A DNA stretch of 64,000 nucleotides from Panagrolaimus kolymaensis. Taxonomy: Eukaryota; Nematoda; Chromadorea; Rhabditida; Panagrolaimidae. Of the stretch, positions 1-13,198 are shown piece after piece (the first letter of the stretch is position 1; each line of letters starts with the position of its first letter). The position numbers were made by a program, and so were the translations under genes. The notes under the pieces were generated by a model that did no database searches, was not told where the DNA came from, and saw only the letters and a program-made list of their open reading frames with translations. Location of the stretch: assembly GCA_028622995.1 (NCBI GenBank), contig JAJQJQ010000034.1, positions 2,418,001-2,482,000 of the forward strand, given 5' to 3'.

Positions 1-3000
1 CAGCTTTGATGGGGCTTCGAATTTTCATGCCACGTGGAACTCCACCAAAGTAAAGTTTATCTTTGCCAACCACGTCTTTACCCTTTTTGGTGAAAGTCAT
101 GGTGCTTCGTTGATCAACAGAAATGGTAATAATGTTTTTCTTCATTGTTACCTAAAAAACATTTTTCTCTTGAAAATGGCTTTAAAAAAGTTTTTGGTGA
201 TTACCTTAATGTGATGCCAATGTCCATCACAAATGGAATTGGAAGCAGTAAACATGGCAGAAACGTTGTAAGTTCCACTTCCCATATCAATCATAAATAC
301 AACATTACCATTTTGAATGTGAACCGATGCAAATTCCAAAACTCCAACGGAAAGTAAAAGGGCATTTTTGGTTCGAGGACGAATTTCCATTTCAATTGCA
401 TAATTTGATGTGAAAACAAATTCTTGTTCAAGCACTGCATAGCCGCCTTCTTTTCCAAAGTATAAACCTGATTCTTTTACTTCTGAACATGGAACTACAC
501 CGAATTCACGAGCGGCATTATCGAATTTCTTTCCATTTATTTTAAAATCTCTCAAGCATCCACCAAATTCACTTCGAATTGGCTAGAAAAAAGAAAAATT
601 AAAAACAAGTTTTATAAAGCCAAAAAAATGTTCTCACCAAATCTTTTCGGTTGTTAAATATTTTTGATCGAATTGGAACCGATTCCTGTGAAAGACCACC
701 AATGAAAAGGGGAGGCTGAACTTCGACATCTTCAAGTCCTTCTGAACGATTATTAGCTTCTTGATTTCCATCAATATAAAGTGCAGCTGCACTGCCTTCA
801 CGCTCAATTTTAACTGTATGCCATTCATTATCAAGCATGCTCGTGGAGCTAATAAGGTGGACCTACAAATCAAACAATTTAGACTAAAATCGTAAAATAT
901 TTTTGGCAACTCACGAAATGACTTGGTTGACCAAACATGAAATTAACTAAACCATTATTTAAAAACATGGTAATAAAATCAGTTTGTTTTTCATTTGAAA
1001 CAAATAAAATAAATCCATTGGTTGCGATGGCGCGTAATTGAACAGAGAAAATTAAGTTTCGATCAAGATCACCAGAAGCTCGATCAAATTCTAATCGTGA
1101 GCCTTTAACTGTGCCAAATCGGAATCCAGCTGAATCTTCCCGTAGTCCATGAGGAGTGAGAGAAAGGGCGCATTCGTCTGGTTTTCTAACGGGTGAAGGA
1201 ACACTTGAAGTTTTTGGAGCAATGGTTGTGGTGATAATTTCTTCAGTTGGAAGAACTTTGGCATCTTCATCAACAGGTTTTTGTCCTGGTGAAGCCATAG
1301 CTGTGGAATTGAATGCCGATTTATTTTGCATCGTGCATTCAGTTAATTTAATTTCATTTGCAGTATACTAAAAAATAAATCTTTAATATTTCATTAAAAA
1401 ATAGGACAAAGCTTACGGTAGCAAAGTTGGTCAATGCACCATTCCAAACAACATCGGCGATGCATCCAACAAAATGTTTGCCATCTTCATGTTTGCCTAA
1501 TTGAATTTGCAATGAATCAGAGAGTAAATAATCATTGGAATCTGCGATTGCTCCTTTACGGGAAATACTATCATCCAAATTAACAATAACTTCATCAGAT
1601 TTTCGTGAAATTGTTAAATAATGCCATGCCCCATCATTTCCATCAGTCAATGGAACTTCAACCTTTTCATCATCGCCATTTATTCCAACAATAACTTTTC
1701 CATTATCATAAATTGCTTGCAAAATATTTTCCTATAAAAAATAAAATACTGTACTTTTCGCAAACAAACAAAAAAGTTAAAAAAGGGAAAAGAAAAAGGT
1801 AGCGATTAACTCACATTTTCGGCCGACAATACACTAACAATATGAGCGATTGTTTGTTCAGTTCGGAATCGAATGGATAAATCAAAGCTGTCTTTTGCAT
1901 TTAACTTTCCAAGAGTCATTCGAGCTCGTTCAGAAATCATTGAAGCTATTCGTACATGGGTGTAAGGACATGATGGTTGTATACCTTTAGCTGCTTTAGA
2001 ATGAGCAAGATTTGCATATTCTGAATCAATTTTAAGATTTTTCAAACATCCGCGGAATGGTTGAACCGTAAATCGACTAAAAGAATAAATTACAGAGTCA
2101 AATTTTAGGTAGATTTTTAAAACATACGCTTCAACACCTTGAGGAAGGCCACCAAGATAAATGGAATCTGAGACACTCATTTCAAACATAGTACCAGGCG
2201 ATTCACCTTCAATTACATCAAGTCCATCCACTTCAAGTTTAGCTTGTCGCTCAACACGATTAATGTGAACAATATGCCATTTACCATCATTGTAATTTTC
2301 GTTATTGCTTGTAAGTCTACCAACGCCTGATCCCAAATCAAACGAAAGACTTACTCGACCGCCAGTAAGTTCAACAACAAGTTGATCGTGCTGTAAAAAA
2401 ATGAAACAATAGAGTCAATTAACTAAAGCAAACAAATAAAAAACTAACATCTTTGCCGACAAAGAAAAGTAAACCATCGGGGGAATAAGTCATAAATGAA
2501 AGAAGAATGGTAGTTCGCTTTCGAAGATTCCATGAACCAACACCAATTTGAAGATATCCATCTCCATCAAAGCTCACAGCGTTTTCTTCACTGGCTTCAT
2601 AGGCAACCAATGGTCGATGAGGAGCACCAAGGACATGTCCAGATTTTATACCATTCCATAAACCTATTAACATTCCATTAATTCTTAAAGTATCCACATC
2701 GCCGGTGAATGTTTGATCAGAAATTGTGGAAGGTACTCGGAAGTTTTGGGGAAAACCACCAACAAGGACTCGATGAGAATTAGGATCAAGATTAAGAATG
2801 GCATTGGCATCTTGAGTATTCACTTCCGTGTTCTTATCAATTTCGTCGCTAAGTGGTTTAGATATTTCAAAAACTACATGACCTGCAGCTCGACGAACAA
2901 TTAATTCTCGCCATTGATTATCATTAACTTCGCTAAAAATATTTTCATAATTAACTTAATTTTTCTATAAAACCAAAGAAAGAAACTCACGTTGGTAAAA

Positions 3001-6000
3001 CTGCGGTGATAGAACCTTTACCTAAATTCATAATTAATTTTGGTTTATTTTGATTTATTTCAAGGCTAATATATTCAGAATTATTATTTCGATCTTCATT
3101 GCCAATATATAAAAGGGTTCCAGTGTTTCGAGGTGTTCGGAAGAAGAGTCGAATATCTGTGTAAAGCGAGACATCATTGGCTTTTTGACATAATGGCAAT
3201 TCCAAATGACTTGATGGTTCAAAATGTGCGCTCAATTTAATCATATTTGTTTTATCTCTTGCAAGGGCGATTTTTTCTTTTAATTTTGCAATTTTGGCCG
3301 AATATTCATTCATAACTTTTTCACTGTTATTTAATCGTTCATCAAGGGCTTGAAGTTTGGCAACCACAGATGGAATTAAATTAGTTGCATTTTCCAAATT
3401 TGATTTTGAACTCGTTAAAGCTAATTGGATATCACTTTCATTTTTAAGCATAGTTTTAACTCGAACAGAAAGATCTTCAATTTTAGGGGATATTTCATTG
3501 GTGGTAGAATTGATTTGAGTTAATTTTTCATCTGCTTCATTCATTTGTTGCAAAACATCTTCAAACTTTTGTTCTGAATAAACTCCAGTTCCAGCTATAG
3601 TTGAATTAAGACGTTCAAGGTTTGCAACAAGATTTTTTAATCGATCATCAAGTTTATTTTTTCTTTCGATGAGATCGTTAGCTTCACTTTTAAGACTTCC
3701 ACTTGCGTTGGATGATAATTTTTGGGATTTTTCCAAAAGTTTTGAAGTTGAATCTGAAAGGCCTTGAGCTTCATTCCCAGCATCATTGGATGTTTTAAGG
3801 GCTTCAGTGGATAAATTTTGTGCATCAGCTAAAGTTGCAAGGAGATCTTCATAAATATGAGTGGCATCCACGAAATTTTTCGATTCAAGTTTAGCTGCAT
3901 CATAAATTCCAATCAAAGCTTTAGCTTTTTGTTCAACTTTTTTCAAATCTTCCAAAAGTTGTTCATTGGTTTTTTCCATGGAACGCTTCTTTCTTCGTCG
4001 ACGAGCCATCGTGGCTTTAATGCTTTCAGTGCCTTGAGTGAGATCGGTGAGGTGTTGTTTAAGAACATCATTGAGTTCGCGAAGTTGATTTTCAATTTCA
4101 GTATATTTCCGATTGCTTTCTTCGTGGACATCAATTATTTCTTGAATAACATGGGTATCTTTTTCAATTCCATTAATCAAAGCATTTAATTGGAAGAAAG
4201 GCAAATTGTTAATTAGTCTATTAGCTTCGGTGGTTGTTTTTTTAATTCCATGAAGTTCTCGCTCAAATTCTTTGCTAATATTTTTTAAATCCATAATTCG
4301 TTTTTTAAGTTCTTCAACTTCATCATTTTGTTGGCTGCTATTGACTTTCCAATTATTGAGCTGGTCTCGAAGTTTAATACTTTCATCAAAAGTTTCTTGA
4401 ATTTGTGCCAATTTTGAATCAAATGTGCTATTTTTAATTTGATCCAAAAGTTTTTCACCTTCCGCAATAAAATGTTCTTTATCTTGAATGCGAGGGCGTC
4501 GTTGGAATTCGTTGGACATAAGTTCAATTCCATGTACAACCCATTTAGTGGTGCTGTAAAGATCTTGGGAATCGCTTTGTAATCGTTTTACTGAATTGCT
4601 AGCATTTTTAAGGGAGCCATCCATATTTTGAAGTTGAGCTTGAAGTCGAGTTGCATGAATATCAATGCTGGATGCTTCATCGAGAGCTTTTTCAAACATG
4701 GAAGCAAATTTATTCATATCTGAATTTTCATCTTTATGATCGATGATGAGTTGAAGTTGGGGCTTGTATTTTTCAATATTTTTATTAATTTTATGAAGTC
4801 GAGCACCAGTTAGAGCAACGCTGGATACATTTGATAAAGTAGTATTGAGGGCTTCTGAAGTGATGAATAATCCATCGAGCTCGGTATTAAGGGCAAATAC
4901 ACATTCATCACATTCTAAAAATAAATCTTTAGCAGAGAAATTTGCAAATTTTATTGCTTACGTCTGCAACCAAGGGTTGGGATTCGAAGGAATCCATCAA
5001 GACATGAATCACATCGAGATCCTGTGGCTCCTTCCTCACAATGACATTGTCCAGTTTGAACATCACAAACAGTTCCCATAGATAAATCAGCTTCACAATC
5101 GCATTCTAAAATTTTACTATTATTTTCGAAAATATATTTATTTTATATTTTTACTTTGACATCCTTCTGGCCCATAATTCCAAAATCCATGTTTGCAATT
5201 TTCACATCGCAATCCATCAGCTCCAGGCATGCAAGCACATTGTCCAGTTTTTAAATCACATTGGGCATTGGACGCTGCTGTACCGCATTCACACATTCGA
5301 CATCCTTGACATGAATCAAGACCCCATGCATTTTCCTTTAATTAGAAAAAAATTTATATTTATAGTTAAAATAAAAAATTCTTTTTCTTACCACGCATTT
5401 ATCACAATTTTCTCCTTCAACATAAGGTTGACAATTGCATGAACCAGAAAGATTGTCGCAATTATAACTTCCACAATGATTGCAAGAGCATTCTGTGCAA
5501 TTTTTAGTCATAACAGCATCTCCAAAATACCATGGCTTACAAATTTGACATGATTGTCCATCAGTATTAAATTTGCATTGAGCACAATCACCCGTTTGAG
5601 GATTGCATGAACCATATTCGGTTAAATTGTTATTATTGTTACAGAAACATGGATCACATGTTCCAGCATATGTGAGAGGATCACCATAAAAGCCAACATC
5701 ACAAATTTCACATCGATCCCCAGTGAATCCGGGTTTACAGTTACATGATTGAAGAATGCCTGTTTCAGAAACTTCACAAGAAACAGCAAAGTTATTTGTT
5801 GGTGTTGCATGTGGGCAAGCACATGCAAGACAAGCATAAGGGCTTCCAGTGGTGGAATTTCCATAAAACCCTTCCATACACCTTTCACAATGTTGTCCAA
5901 CGGTATTATGTTGGCAATTTTCACATATGCCAGTATCGGGATCACAAGTTCCAGTATGTCCATGACAATTACATGGAACGCAAGAAGTTCCAAAAGAGCT

Positions 6001-9000
6001 ATCAGATTTTACTCGATAATAACCAGATGCACAAAATTGGCATGAATTTCCAGTATATGGAGGCGGACATTGACAAACTTCCACGGATGATGCAACAACG
6101 GGGCTTGGAACATTTCCACCACCAACTTCAATTTCAAATTGTTCCATGATTGCTTTCATAGGTTTTGCATAATATGAAGCTTTAACTTCGATGGAAGTCA
6201 AATTTTTAAGGATTGTCATCATTTTAGCTCTAGATGCTGGTTCTCCATTTGGAAGTAACCAAACATCAGGAAGTAATGGAACTTTAACCGTGAAACGTTG
6301 GGATGGATCATAAGGTTGTTCAGCAGCCCAATATTCAATTACATTATCTCCAGAAATAAGTTTAACATCAGCTGAATTGCTTTTATCCGAAGTATCTTCG
6401 GATTTGAAACTAGCAACGATAAATGAAATTGAAAGTCCATAAGAAGTTGTATAATCTTTGTTATTCATATTTTTATGAACAAAATAAACATTTTCTGGAG
6501 CTTCACCGGAAGAAGCGTAAGTAATAACTCCTTGGAAACCATTAATTTTTCCAGTTGGGTCATCAGTGGTCCAAGATTGATCGTCGAAATTTACAATATT
6601 TACGGGTAAAGTGGAAGATGTGCAACGATCGGTTACGTCAAAACAGAAACAATCTGAGCAACCATCAACATCTGCACCTCGAAGGAAGAAAGTTCCAGCT
6701 ACACATTGATCACAAGTAGCTCCCTGGACATTTTTCTTACAAATACATTGAGCGCTAGTTTCATCACAAATGGCTTCAGTTGTACCTTCAATATTACATT
6801 GGCATGGATAACAATGTGGGAAGCCATAATATCCAGGTAAGCATCGATCACATTGTCGTCCACCAACATTAGCTTTACAAAGGCATTGACCATTATTTGC
6901 ATCGCATCGAAGTTCACCATTGTATGAACCGGAAGGATTACAACCACAAAGTTGACAACCAATAAGTGGATCATAACCAAATCCAGATGGAACACATTTA
7001 TCACAATTTATTCCTTCAACATGCAATGGACAGAAACATTGTCCCGTTCGTTCATCGCATTGTTGATTGGGACCACATTTGCATTTCAAACAATTAGGAA
7101 AATTATAATGTCCTGGAGCACATTTATCACACATTCGTCCAATAATATTTTGTTTGCATTTACATTGGCCTCCATAATCTTCACAACAAAAATCCACTGA
7201 ACCATGAGGGTTGCATCCACATGAAAGGGCGCCATTATTAAAGTCAATGGTTAAAGAGAAAATCTTTTGTTGACAAAAATCTGAAGCATTTGAAGGATGG
7301 TTTTCAAAATGATTCGCTGAACATTGCTCATAAAATTCATTGGATTTATAAATTGGAAGTGGCTTGACAATGCTTTCACGGAAATAATGTTGTGGAATGG
7401 CTGTTACAGAATCGATATAAATTGGGCCTTTTTGATTTTGATTGTAATAAATTATCAAAGAATATTTATCTTCAATATAAAATTGATTATTGTTTGAAGT
7501 TTGTTTATCAAACACGACAGTTCTGCAACCAGTGACGGTGGGGCAATATTGGAAATCGGCATCCGCGAATCGATCGTTTTGAACCATAATATCGAGATTT
7601 AAAGGTGTATTATCGGGGTTGTAATAATGAATGAGGAAAATATATTGCCCGGGAACAGTAACCACTCCTGATATTTCCAAAGTGCTTTGAACATTATCAA
7701 GTGACATAAGTTGAACACTTTTATCGTTAGCAATATTGAAAGGAAGTTTATCACCCGAAATGCTATTATTTGCATTTCTTCCACTTTCAGCTTCAGTGAT
7801 GATTGAATTTGGTGGTGGAGGATAATAAAGGCCTTCACATTGGCCATTTCGTCTAATACAAACTTCATATTGCTTTAAATAATCATTATTCCAATTATCT
7901 TCTTTAACCAAATTTATTGCTACGATGCCAAAATGATGATCAGATCGAACGGTAATGGTTGCAACAGCATTGGGAGGACTTGCTTGAAGACCAAGTAAAG
8001 CAGCTTTACCATCAGCAGTTAAAAGTTCTCGACAGAAACCACTGAAATTTTTTTTTGAAATGAAAGTTTTTAGAAAAATAAATTTAGCTTACGCATAAGG
8101 GCAATGATTTAATGCAATTAAACCATCTGCTGCAGTATTTTCATTTTGAGTTACTTTAACTTTTAATGGAGCATTAAAGGGTTCAGGATTATAATATTCC
8201 AAAATGGCATAATATGTTCCATCTTCGGGTACAGGAATTTCAATTTCAATCACTTTAGTGGCATTTCCACTTTCAACCAAAATTGCTTGTCCAATAGTTT
8301 CGGGTAAATCATCCACGCTCATTGTTGGTAATTGTTCTTTATTTCCAGTTTTATCAACATTTTGGAAATTTTCTGAGTTTGAAGTATCAACTCTTTGAGC
8401 AGTTGGAAGTGGAGGATAAAGAAGATCGATGCATAATTCATTTTGATCTTGTTTTGCTAAACATGGTTTATAAACTTTTTCAGATAAAATTGATGCATCA
8501 TAATATTCAGCTGGAAGTAAAACGATGTAATCCTAAAAATTTTATTTTTCAAAAAAGTTAATTTACTTTATTTTTAAAAATTACCAAAAATAGCCGTTTT
8601 TGTGTTTCAAAGGTGATTCTCCATCGACCAGGATTAAGCACAAAGGATTTTGTTGGGTCATTGATTATCACTGATGCTGGGCCTTCAGCTACTGGTAAAG
8701 TTGTAGTTACATTTTGTTGGAAGTCAGCTGTAGTAGTATCTACTGGAGATACAGAAATTTTAAGATCGATGGGCACCGGAGTTGGATTCAAATAATGCAA
8801 AAGTAACTTGTAAACCGATGATTTTCGTACATCAACATCAATGTAAATTTTATTTTGAATGGGTGAAAAAACGGTGAAACCTTTCCATGAAAAATCAGGG
8901 AATTGTTCGGCGTCAATTGCATATCGAACTTGGTTTTTATCGGGAAGTCGAGCTTCTTCAGCTTCATACTAAAAGATAAAACTTTTAATAAAAAAAAATT

Positions 9001-12000
9001 AATTCGGAGTTAAAATATACCTTCATGTGCCATAAAGTTGGGAAATAATGATCTTTAATGGTTTCATTACATTTTATTCCTTCAACTCGTGGGCGGCATC
9101 GACATTGCCCGGTATTCATATTACATATTTGTCCAACAGAACCTCCAATATCACAATCGCAAGGTTCACATCCAACATGATTATTAACTCCAAGTTGATA
9201 AAATCCATCAGCGCAATGATCACATTTTTGTCCTTGAACATATCGCTTGCATGAACATTGTCCAGCTTGTTGATCACAGAAGTTTAGCAAGGATACTGTG
9301 CCAGTCATATTACAAGCACAATCAACGCAACCTTTATCATGGTAATATTGTAAATCCCAAAATGTGGGTTTACATTGGTTGCAAGTTCGCCCAATAACAT
9401 TATCTTTACATGTGCAAAGTTCACCTGGAGCCACTTTATCACAACCAGCAAACGATGCAGCTACACCATTTGGATTGCAATTGCATTCTTCGCAAATAGG
9501 AAAATTGTAAAAGTTTGGTTTGCATTTATCACAATGTTTTCCAACAAAATTTTGTTTACAGTAACACTGAATTTTTAATTTTAGGTTATAAAATGTTTTT
9601 AAAAAATAGAATTAAGCTTACTTGTCCATCGTTATCACATGTGAGACCTTTAGCTCCGGATAAAACACAATCACATGCAAGACATTTGGGATAATTATAA
9701 AATCCAGCAGCGCATTTATCACAAGTTCGTCCAGTAAAATTCGTATGACATGGACATTCTCCAGTTTTTAAATTACAAGTAGTATTTTTCGAGCCAGAGC
9801 TATCACAACTGCATGGTCGACAATTTGGATATCCATAATGATTGGCGTCACATTGATCACATCGTTTTCCAGCAAATCCAGGTTTACATAAACATTGTCC
9901 ACTTTCAATATCGCAAACTTCGCCTTCAGTTCCACTTGGATCACAATCGCAAAAATCGCATGTTGGATGATTGTAATAACCTTTAGCGCAAGTTTCACAA
10001 GATTTTCCTCCAAAGTTTTGTTTGCATTCACATTGTCCAGAAATTTTATTACATTCTTGATTTCTTGAACCTGTATCATCACAAGTGCAAGCAATGCAAC
10101 CAGCAGTGATATTAGTGTATCCAGAAGCACATTGATCACAAAATTGTCCAGCAAAGTTGCTTTTGCATGGGCATTGTTCATCAGGGGCTAAACAAACTTC
10201 ACCATCGGTTCCATTAACGTTGCATTGACATGGCTTGCATGTTGGTGGATCATAATAACCTGGGGCGCATTGATCACAATTTTCTCCTGTGAATTGAGGC
10301 AAACATTCACATTTGCCTGTTATTTCAGCGCATTTTCCATTATGTTTTGTTGGATCACAAACACATGATTGACAAACATCGGTTTCATTCCAATATTTTC
10401 CTTCAGGTCGATAAAATCCATCCGAGCATTCATTACAATTTATTCCTTTAGTATTATGTCGGCATTCCAAACATCTTCCACCACCGTTGTAATTTCCATG
10501 AATGTCGAGGGACAAATTTTTTTCATCAAGTTCTTCTTCATAAACGCATGAATCAGAATGTCCATGACAGTTACAAGGTTCACAAGTAAATTCATGACCC
10601 TCGGTAGTACCTTGCCATTTTTTCTGTTCAAATCCTGGACAACATTTATCACAACTATCCCCGCAAGTATTATGATCACAACGACATAGCCAAGTTCGAG
10701 GTCGATTTACATCGGTAACATCGCAAGAATCGGCATGGCCATTACAAACACATCGACCACCCATATAAATTTCTTTGATGGCATAATAATATCGTCGAGT
10801 TACAGTAGGATCATTGTTTTCATTGAGATCCATTAAATGGCCTTGCAAAGTTTTAGTTTTAATAAGCCGAAGTCGAACATTTGTTGCTCGAGCAAAGTTT
10901 TGAAGTGTGGGCGAATTGCTGAAGTTATCTTTGCTTGGACGATGTTCAAGCAGATTGATAACAATTTCTCCATTTTCCATTGGATGAATTTGTGAAAATT
11001 CATGGGTGCAAATTACGGAATCATCCGATTCAATGGGTCTCAAAGAAGCAGTTCCAAAGCGTCGAGAACATTCAGCAGGGGAAGCAGCAAAATATTGCCA
11101 TGGAGTATAAGTTACTCCAAAATCAGTGGATCTTTCTAAAATCCATGCGCCAGGACGAGGAGAATTCGCCATTTGAATCCAAACATATGCAACATGAAAT
11201 TCTTGTTCAAGATCGATAGTGATATTGACTTCGTTGTATTGGATCCCACGAGATAGTGGAGGACTTTGCCACCATGATGGACTTCCATCAACCATATTTG
11301 AAGCTGGATGAGCATATGATGAATTTGCTTCACAAAAATCACAATTCTGTCCTCCCTTAAAAAACATCAATTTTTTTCAGAACGTTTTCTTTTTTTATGT
11401 ATTGAATTTGGAGCTTAGTGCTTTCCATTTTTTATAGTTTACGGTAGCAGAAATTTTTTCTTAGAAATATCTTTGAATTTTTAGTGTTGCTTTTTGTTTA
11501 AAAAATAGCATTAGCTTACAATAAAAAAATTCTAAAGAAGCGTGTATGTTCTATAAAAAAGAGGGCGATTGTCTGAATGAAAGAAGAAGAAACAAAAAAT
11601 TCTTTAGAAAGAGTGTTTTTTGTTTTGTTTTTCATGAAAATGCCTTTGCATATTCCACTTTTTGATATTTGGCCAAAAATAAAATCAAACAAACCTGAAG
11701 GAAAGATTGTTCCATTTTTGCTTGTCGAAAAGGGTTATCGCCTTCATCTTCTGTCATTCGGTAGGAATATTGGTTGTGAGGGGAATATGCACTTGCTAAA
11801 AATATTTTTTTGTATAAAAAATGGAATCTTTTTTAAAATTTTACCTGCAATTGTGCAGAACATTTCTCGGATGGGTTGCCCATTAACTTCACCACAAGTG
11901 TATGTGGCATGAATTTTCCTTCCAAGTGCTAAATTTTTATTTGGTGGAACTAACACTATACCAGCGGCTAATGCCGCTCCAAGGAGCAGCAATAACCCGG

Positions 12001-12010
12001 TTTTGAGCAT
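1..12010 (-). CDS. epi-1: Laminin alpha chain, EPI-1 type (C-terminus beyond the window edge)
   Basis: Basement-membrane laminin alpha subunit, secreted and assembled with beta and gamma chains. Eighteen exons (minus): 12010-11845, 11795-11695, 11355-9622, 9566-9021, 8968-8585, 8532-8093, 8041-5392, 5335-5155, 5105-4962, 4914-2991, 2932-2449, 2390-2128, 2076-1815, 1731-1417, 1367-915, 862-638, 582-205, 151-1. All phases join, giving 3,600 codons. Order by residue: signal peptide; LN domain to about 289 with WWQSPPLSRG; laminin EGF repeats; a second domain IV-like block at about 825-1388; EGF repeats; laminin IV-A at about 1598-1780; EGF repeats; coiled coil at about 2125-2670; five LG domains. 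The LN motifs and the extra IV block fit C. elegans EPI-1 (alpha5/LanA-like) better than LAM-3; this is from memory. LG5 is cut within its last part, so only a few tens of residues are missing. A basic RRRRKKRS motif lies in the coiled coil. Confidence 0.96.
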
Positions 12011-12020
12011 TTTTGGAGTT

Positions 12021-12032
12021 GCTGAAAAATCA
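12021..12032 (-). promoter_or_regulatory. Probable trans-splice acceptor of epi-1
   Basis: On the minus strand TTTTTCAG ends at 12022, leaving an 11-nt leader before the ATG at 12010. No partner donor with coding sequence is seen upstream. Inference: spliced-leader addition site. Confidence 0.5.
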
Positions 12033-12035
12033 CGA

Positions 12036-13198
12036 ATTTGTTATTGGAACTTCTTTTTTTCCTTGAAAAATATAATGGAAGAAGAAATTTTTTTTAGCGC
12101 GCATAATGGAATGACACAGAAACAAATAAAAGAAAACTTCATCTTGTAAAAATCACTGTGAAAGGATTTGGGCCAAAGATAGCTTTAATCCGATCAATAG
12201 CTATGTTGAATGGCAGAGGAGCACATCTGGTGGATAGTCGTAACTTTTTTTTGTGTGAGAGAGGAAAGTTACAATTTATAAACAATTCTTTTCTTTCCTT
12301 TGTTTCACATTTTTTGATCAAAACGAAAGTTAAACATAAACGAGAAAAAAAATGTTTGAAATAGCCAAAAAAACTTAAAAATAAGCAAATTGCTTAAAAA
12401 TCAAAAGTGAGGAGAAAAAAATTTAATCAGTGACTAATCAAAAATCCATTGGGGCTAAAGAGCAGCAAATCCCAAAGACAATAAAAAATGGCCCAAAAAT
12501 AAAAAATACTCAAAGGATGAGCAGTCACTCGGCCAATGTTTTTTTCTCTTTTCTTCCAAAAAATGAACGCGGCTGTGCCAGTGGGTTTTGGTTTTGGAAG
12601 AAGAGGGCGCAAAACCTCTTATTTTTTCTATAAAACACCTTAAGACAAATGTCTCTCTTTAGACTAACTAAACCAGCAACAGGCAGCAACAGTGATCTAT
12701 TTTTCTAGCGCCGCCTAAAAATAATTTTTTTCTTCTCAATCGTGCCATAAAATGAGCAATGCACATAAGGATCTTGCTTTTTTCTTTTCGGACAATCAGG
12801 AAAAGAATGTTTATGAAAAGAAAGGGAAGAAAAAATTATGAAAAAAAAGATGGGCTATGGCAGCGATTGCGCAGGTGCTAAAAAGGGAAAAAAGGTGCCG
12901 ATTTGAATATTGAATGTTTTTTATCGTTTCTTTCCTTCTTTTTTTGTTGCTTAAAGGGATCTCCGCATTAATATTCAAAAATGTGATTTCTTTTCTTTTT
13001 GTCTCCGGGTGTTTATAATCACAGATGCATCTGTGACAAAAAATAAGAAAGAAATAGAAAACAATTATAACTTTATTCTTTCAATAAAAAAATATTTTTT
13101 CCAAAAAAGCTATTAACAATAAAATATACCCATAAAATTTATAAATAAAAGAGATCAAGCAAAACAAAAAAATAATTTAAGTAACAAAGTTTCTTTTT
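12036..13198. other. Intergenic region between epi-1 and the peptide GPCR
   Basis: A+T-rich sequence with short, unsupported ORFs on both strands. It should hold the epi-1 promoter and the GPCR 3' UTR. TTTATT at 13072-13077 reads AATAAA on the minus strand, about 120 nt past the GPCR stop, and is a plausible poly(A) signal. The less A+T-rich patch at 12150-12240 has no motif I recognise. Confidence 0.5.

Noticed and set aside
12139..12321. Open frames on both strands upstream of epi-1
   Set aside because: Opposite-strand overlap and no family resemblance; more likely epi-1 upstream sequence.
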